From NCBI GenBank assembly GCA_023253495.1, contig JALRGF010000100.1, positions 1-6,584 of the forward strand: 6,584 nt of DNA, given 5' to 3'. Below are positions 5,939 to 6,584 of the stretch, in pieces. The DNA is from Verrucomicrobiales bacterium. Its GTDB lineage: Bacteria > Verrucomicrobiota > Verrucomicrobiia > Verrucomicrobiales > V1-33. A program made the position numbers and the translations under genes. Position 1 is the stretch's first letter, and every line of letters starts with the position of its first letter. The notes below the pieces were generated by a model. The model worked only from the letters and a program-made list of their open reading frames with translations, was not told where the DNA came from and made no database searches.

Positions 5939-6584
5939 TCAGGCCAGCTCCAGCACATCGGCGCACCGGGCGGTCAGGCGGCGGTGGCGGTCGGCCTGAT
6001 CGGCATGGCGGACGTCCTCGAGCAGGCCGGGCACCATCGACTGCAGGCGGGCGCGGCTTGCGGCGTCGTGCCGCAGTCCGGGGAAACATTTTTCCACGAC
6101 CTCAAGCGCGATGGCCACGCAGACCGAGGCGCCGGGAGAAGCGCCGAGCAGGCTGCAGAGCGAGCGATCCGCGCTGGTGATGACCTCGGTGCCGTAGTGG
6201 ACGATGCCGGCCTCCCCATCGGTCTTCTTGATGGCCTGAACGCGGATGCCGGCGTCGCGCAGGTGCCAGTCTTCTTCGCGGGCCGCAGGATAAAACAACT
6301 GCAACGTGCGCAGCCGGCTCTCCATCGTCTGCGTGCCTTGGTCAATCAGATAGCGGACCAGCTCCATGTTGCTCAGGCCGATTTTGACCAGTGTCGACAG
6401 GTTGTGCGGACGGACCGACCGGGGCAGGTCGAGCCAGCTCCCGCTCCGGTGGATGAACCGCGTCGTCCACGCGGCAAATGGTCCGAAGAGCAGCGATTTC
6501 CGGCCGTCGAGCACCCGCGTATCGAGGTGCGGCACCGCCATGGTCGGGGCTTCCGGCTGCGGTTGGCCGTAGACTTTGGCGTGA
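5939..6584 (-). CDS. mqo: Malate:quinone oxidoreductase, C-terminal part (runs off the window)
   Basis: Mqo is a peripheral membrane FAD enzyme that oxidises malate to oxaloacetate and passes electrons to quinone, linking the citric acid cycle to respiration. 214 C-terminal residues of about 500 are present; the FAD-binding N-terminus and start lie beyond the right edge. The open frame reaches the edge and opens with HAKVYG, then PHLDTRVLDG and LLFGPFA, which are family landmarks. GIRVQAIKK follows at 113-121 of the visible part, then GTEVITS and LLGASPGAS (145-153), the strongest C-terminal signature. A Met 15 residues in (6541) is internal, not the start. The chain ends in a natural TGA with no sign of decay. 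It converges on dtd; the 9-base gap leaves no room for a separate terminator, so transcripts probably overlap. Confidence 0.93.
   Translation of the reverse strand, partial: HAKVYGQPQPEAPTMAVPHLDTRVLDGRKSLLFGPFAAWTTRFIHRSGSWLDLPRSVRPHNLSTLVKIGLSNMELVRYLIDQGTQTMESRLRTLQLFYPAAREEDWHLRDAGIRVQAIKKTDGEAGIVHYGTEVITSADRSLCSLLGASPGASVCVAIALEVVEKCFPGLRHDAASRARLQSMVPGLLEDVRHADQADRHRRLTARCADVLELA

Noticed and set aside
6539..6541. ATG as the start of a 200-residue protein
   Set aside because: The frame continues to the window edge with HAKVYG, part of Mqo, so this Met is internal.

Overview
The window is GC-rich bacterial chromosome with four ordinary housekeeping genes on the right (about 2.0-6.58 kb) and a stretch of decayed mobile DNA on the left (about 0.2-1.8 kb). 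Composition and the style of the AhcY, RecN and Mqo proteins fit a high-GC environmental bacterium. Verrucomicrobiota (Opitutales-like) is my best guess, but this is an impression, not a proof. The three gene starts that can be seen all lack a good Shine-Dalgarno sequence.

Left part (1-1985). There is no intact gene. Three 27-base direct repeats with a palindromic core lie at 211-298. Two broken minus-strand genes follow. The one at 381-828 is an uncharacterised small protein whose recognisable pieces lie in three successive reading frames. The one at 1024-1785 preserves the C-terminal half of what looks like a rolling-circle replication (HUH-type) Rep protein, with its catalytic motifs damaged. 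I read the stretch as the remnant of a mobile element next to a core gene.

Promoter zone (1958-2114). A perfect 16-bp palindrome, a consensus -35 box (TTGACA) framed by an inverted repeat, and a 22-bp imperfect palindrome over the expected -10 region precede ahcY. The last resembles, from memory, the operator of SahR, an ArsR-family regulator that senses S-adenosylhomocysteine. The leader is G-poor and has no evident SAH riboswitch.

Right part (2115-6584). ahcY (+) encodes adenosylhomocysteinase of the methyl cycle. Convergent to it is recN (-), an SMC-like DNA repair ATPase. Divergent from recN is dtd (+), which clears D-amino acids from mischarged tRNAs. Convergent to dtd, with a 9-base gap, is the C-terminal part of mqo (-), malate:quinone oxidoreductase, which runs off the right edge. 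These four genes alternate in strand, so none shares an operon in the window. Their functions (methyl cycle, recombination repair, translation proofreading, respiration) are unrelated.

No strongly supported new system is present. The best leads are the ahcY operator cluster, the repeat array and the decayed Rep-associated element.
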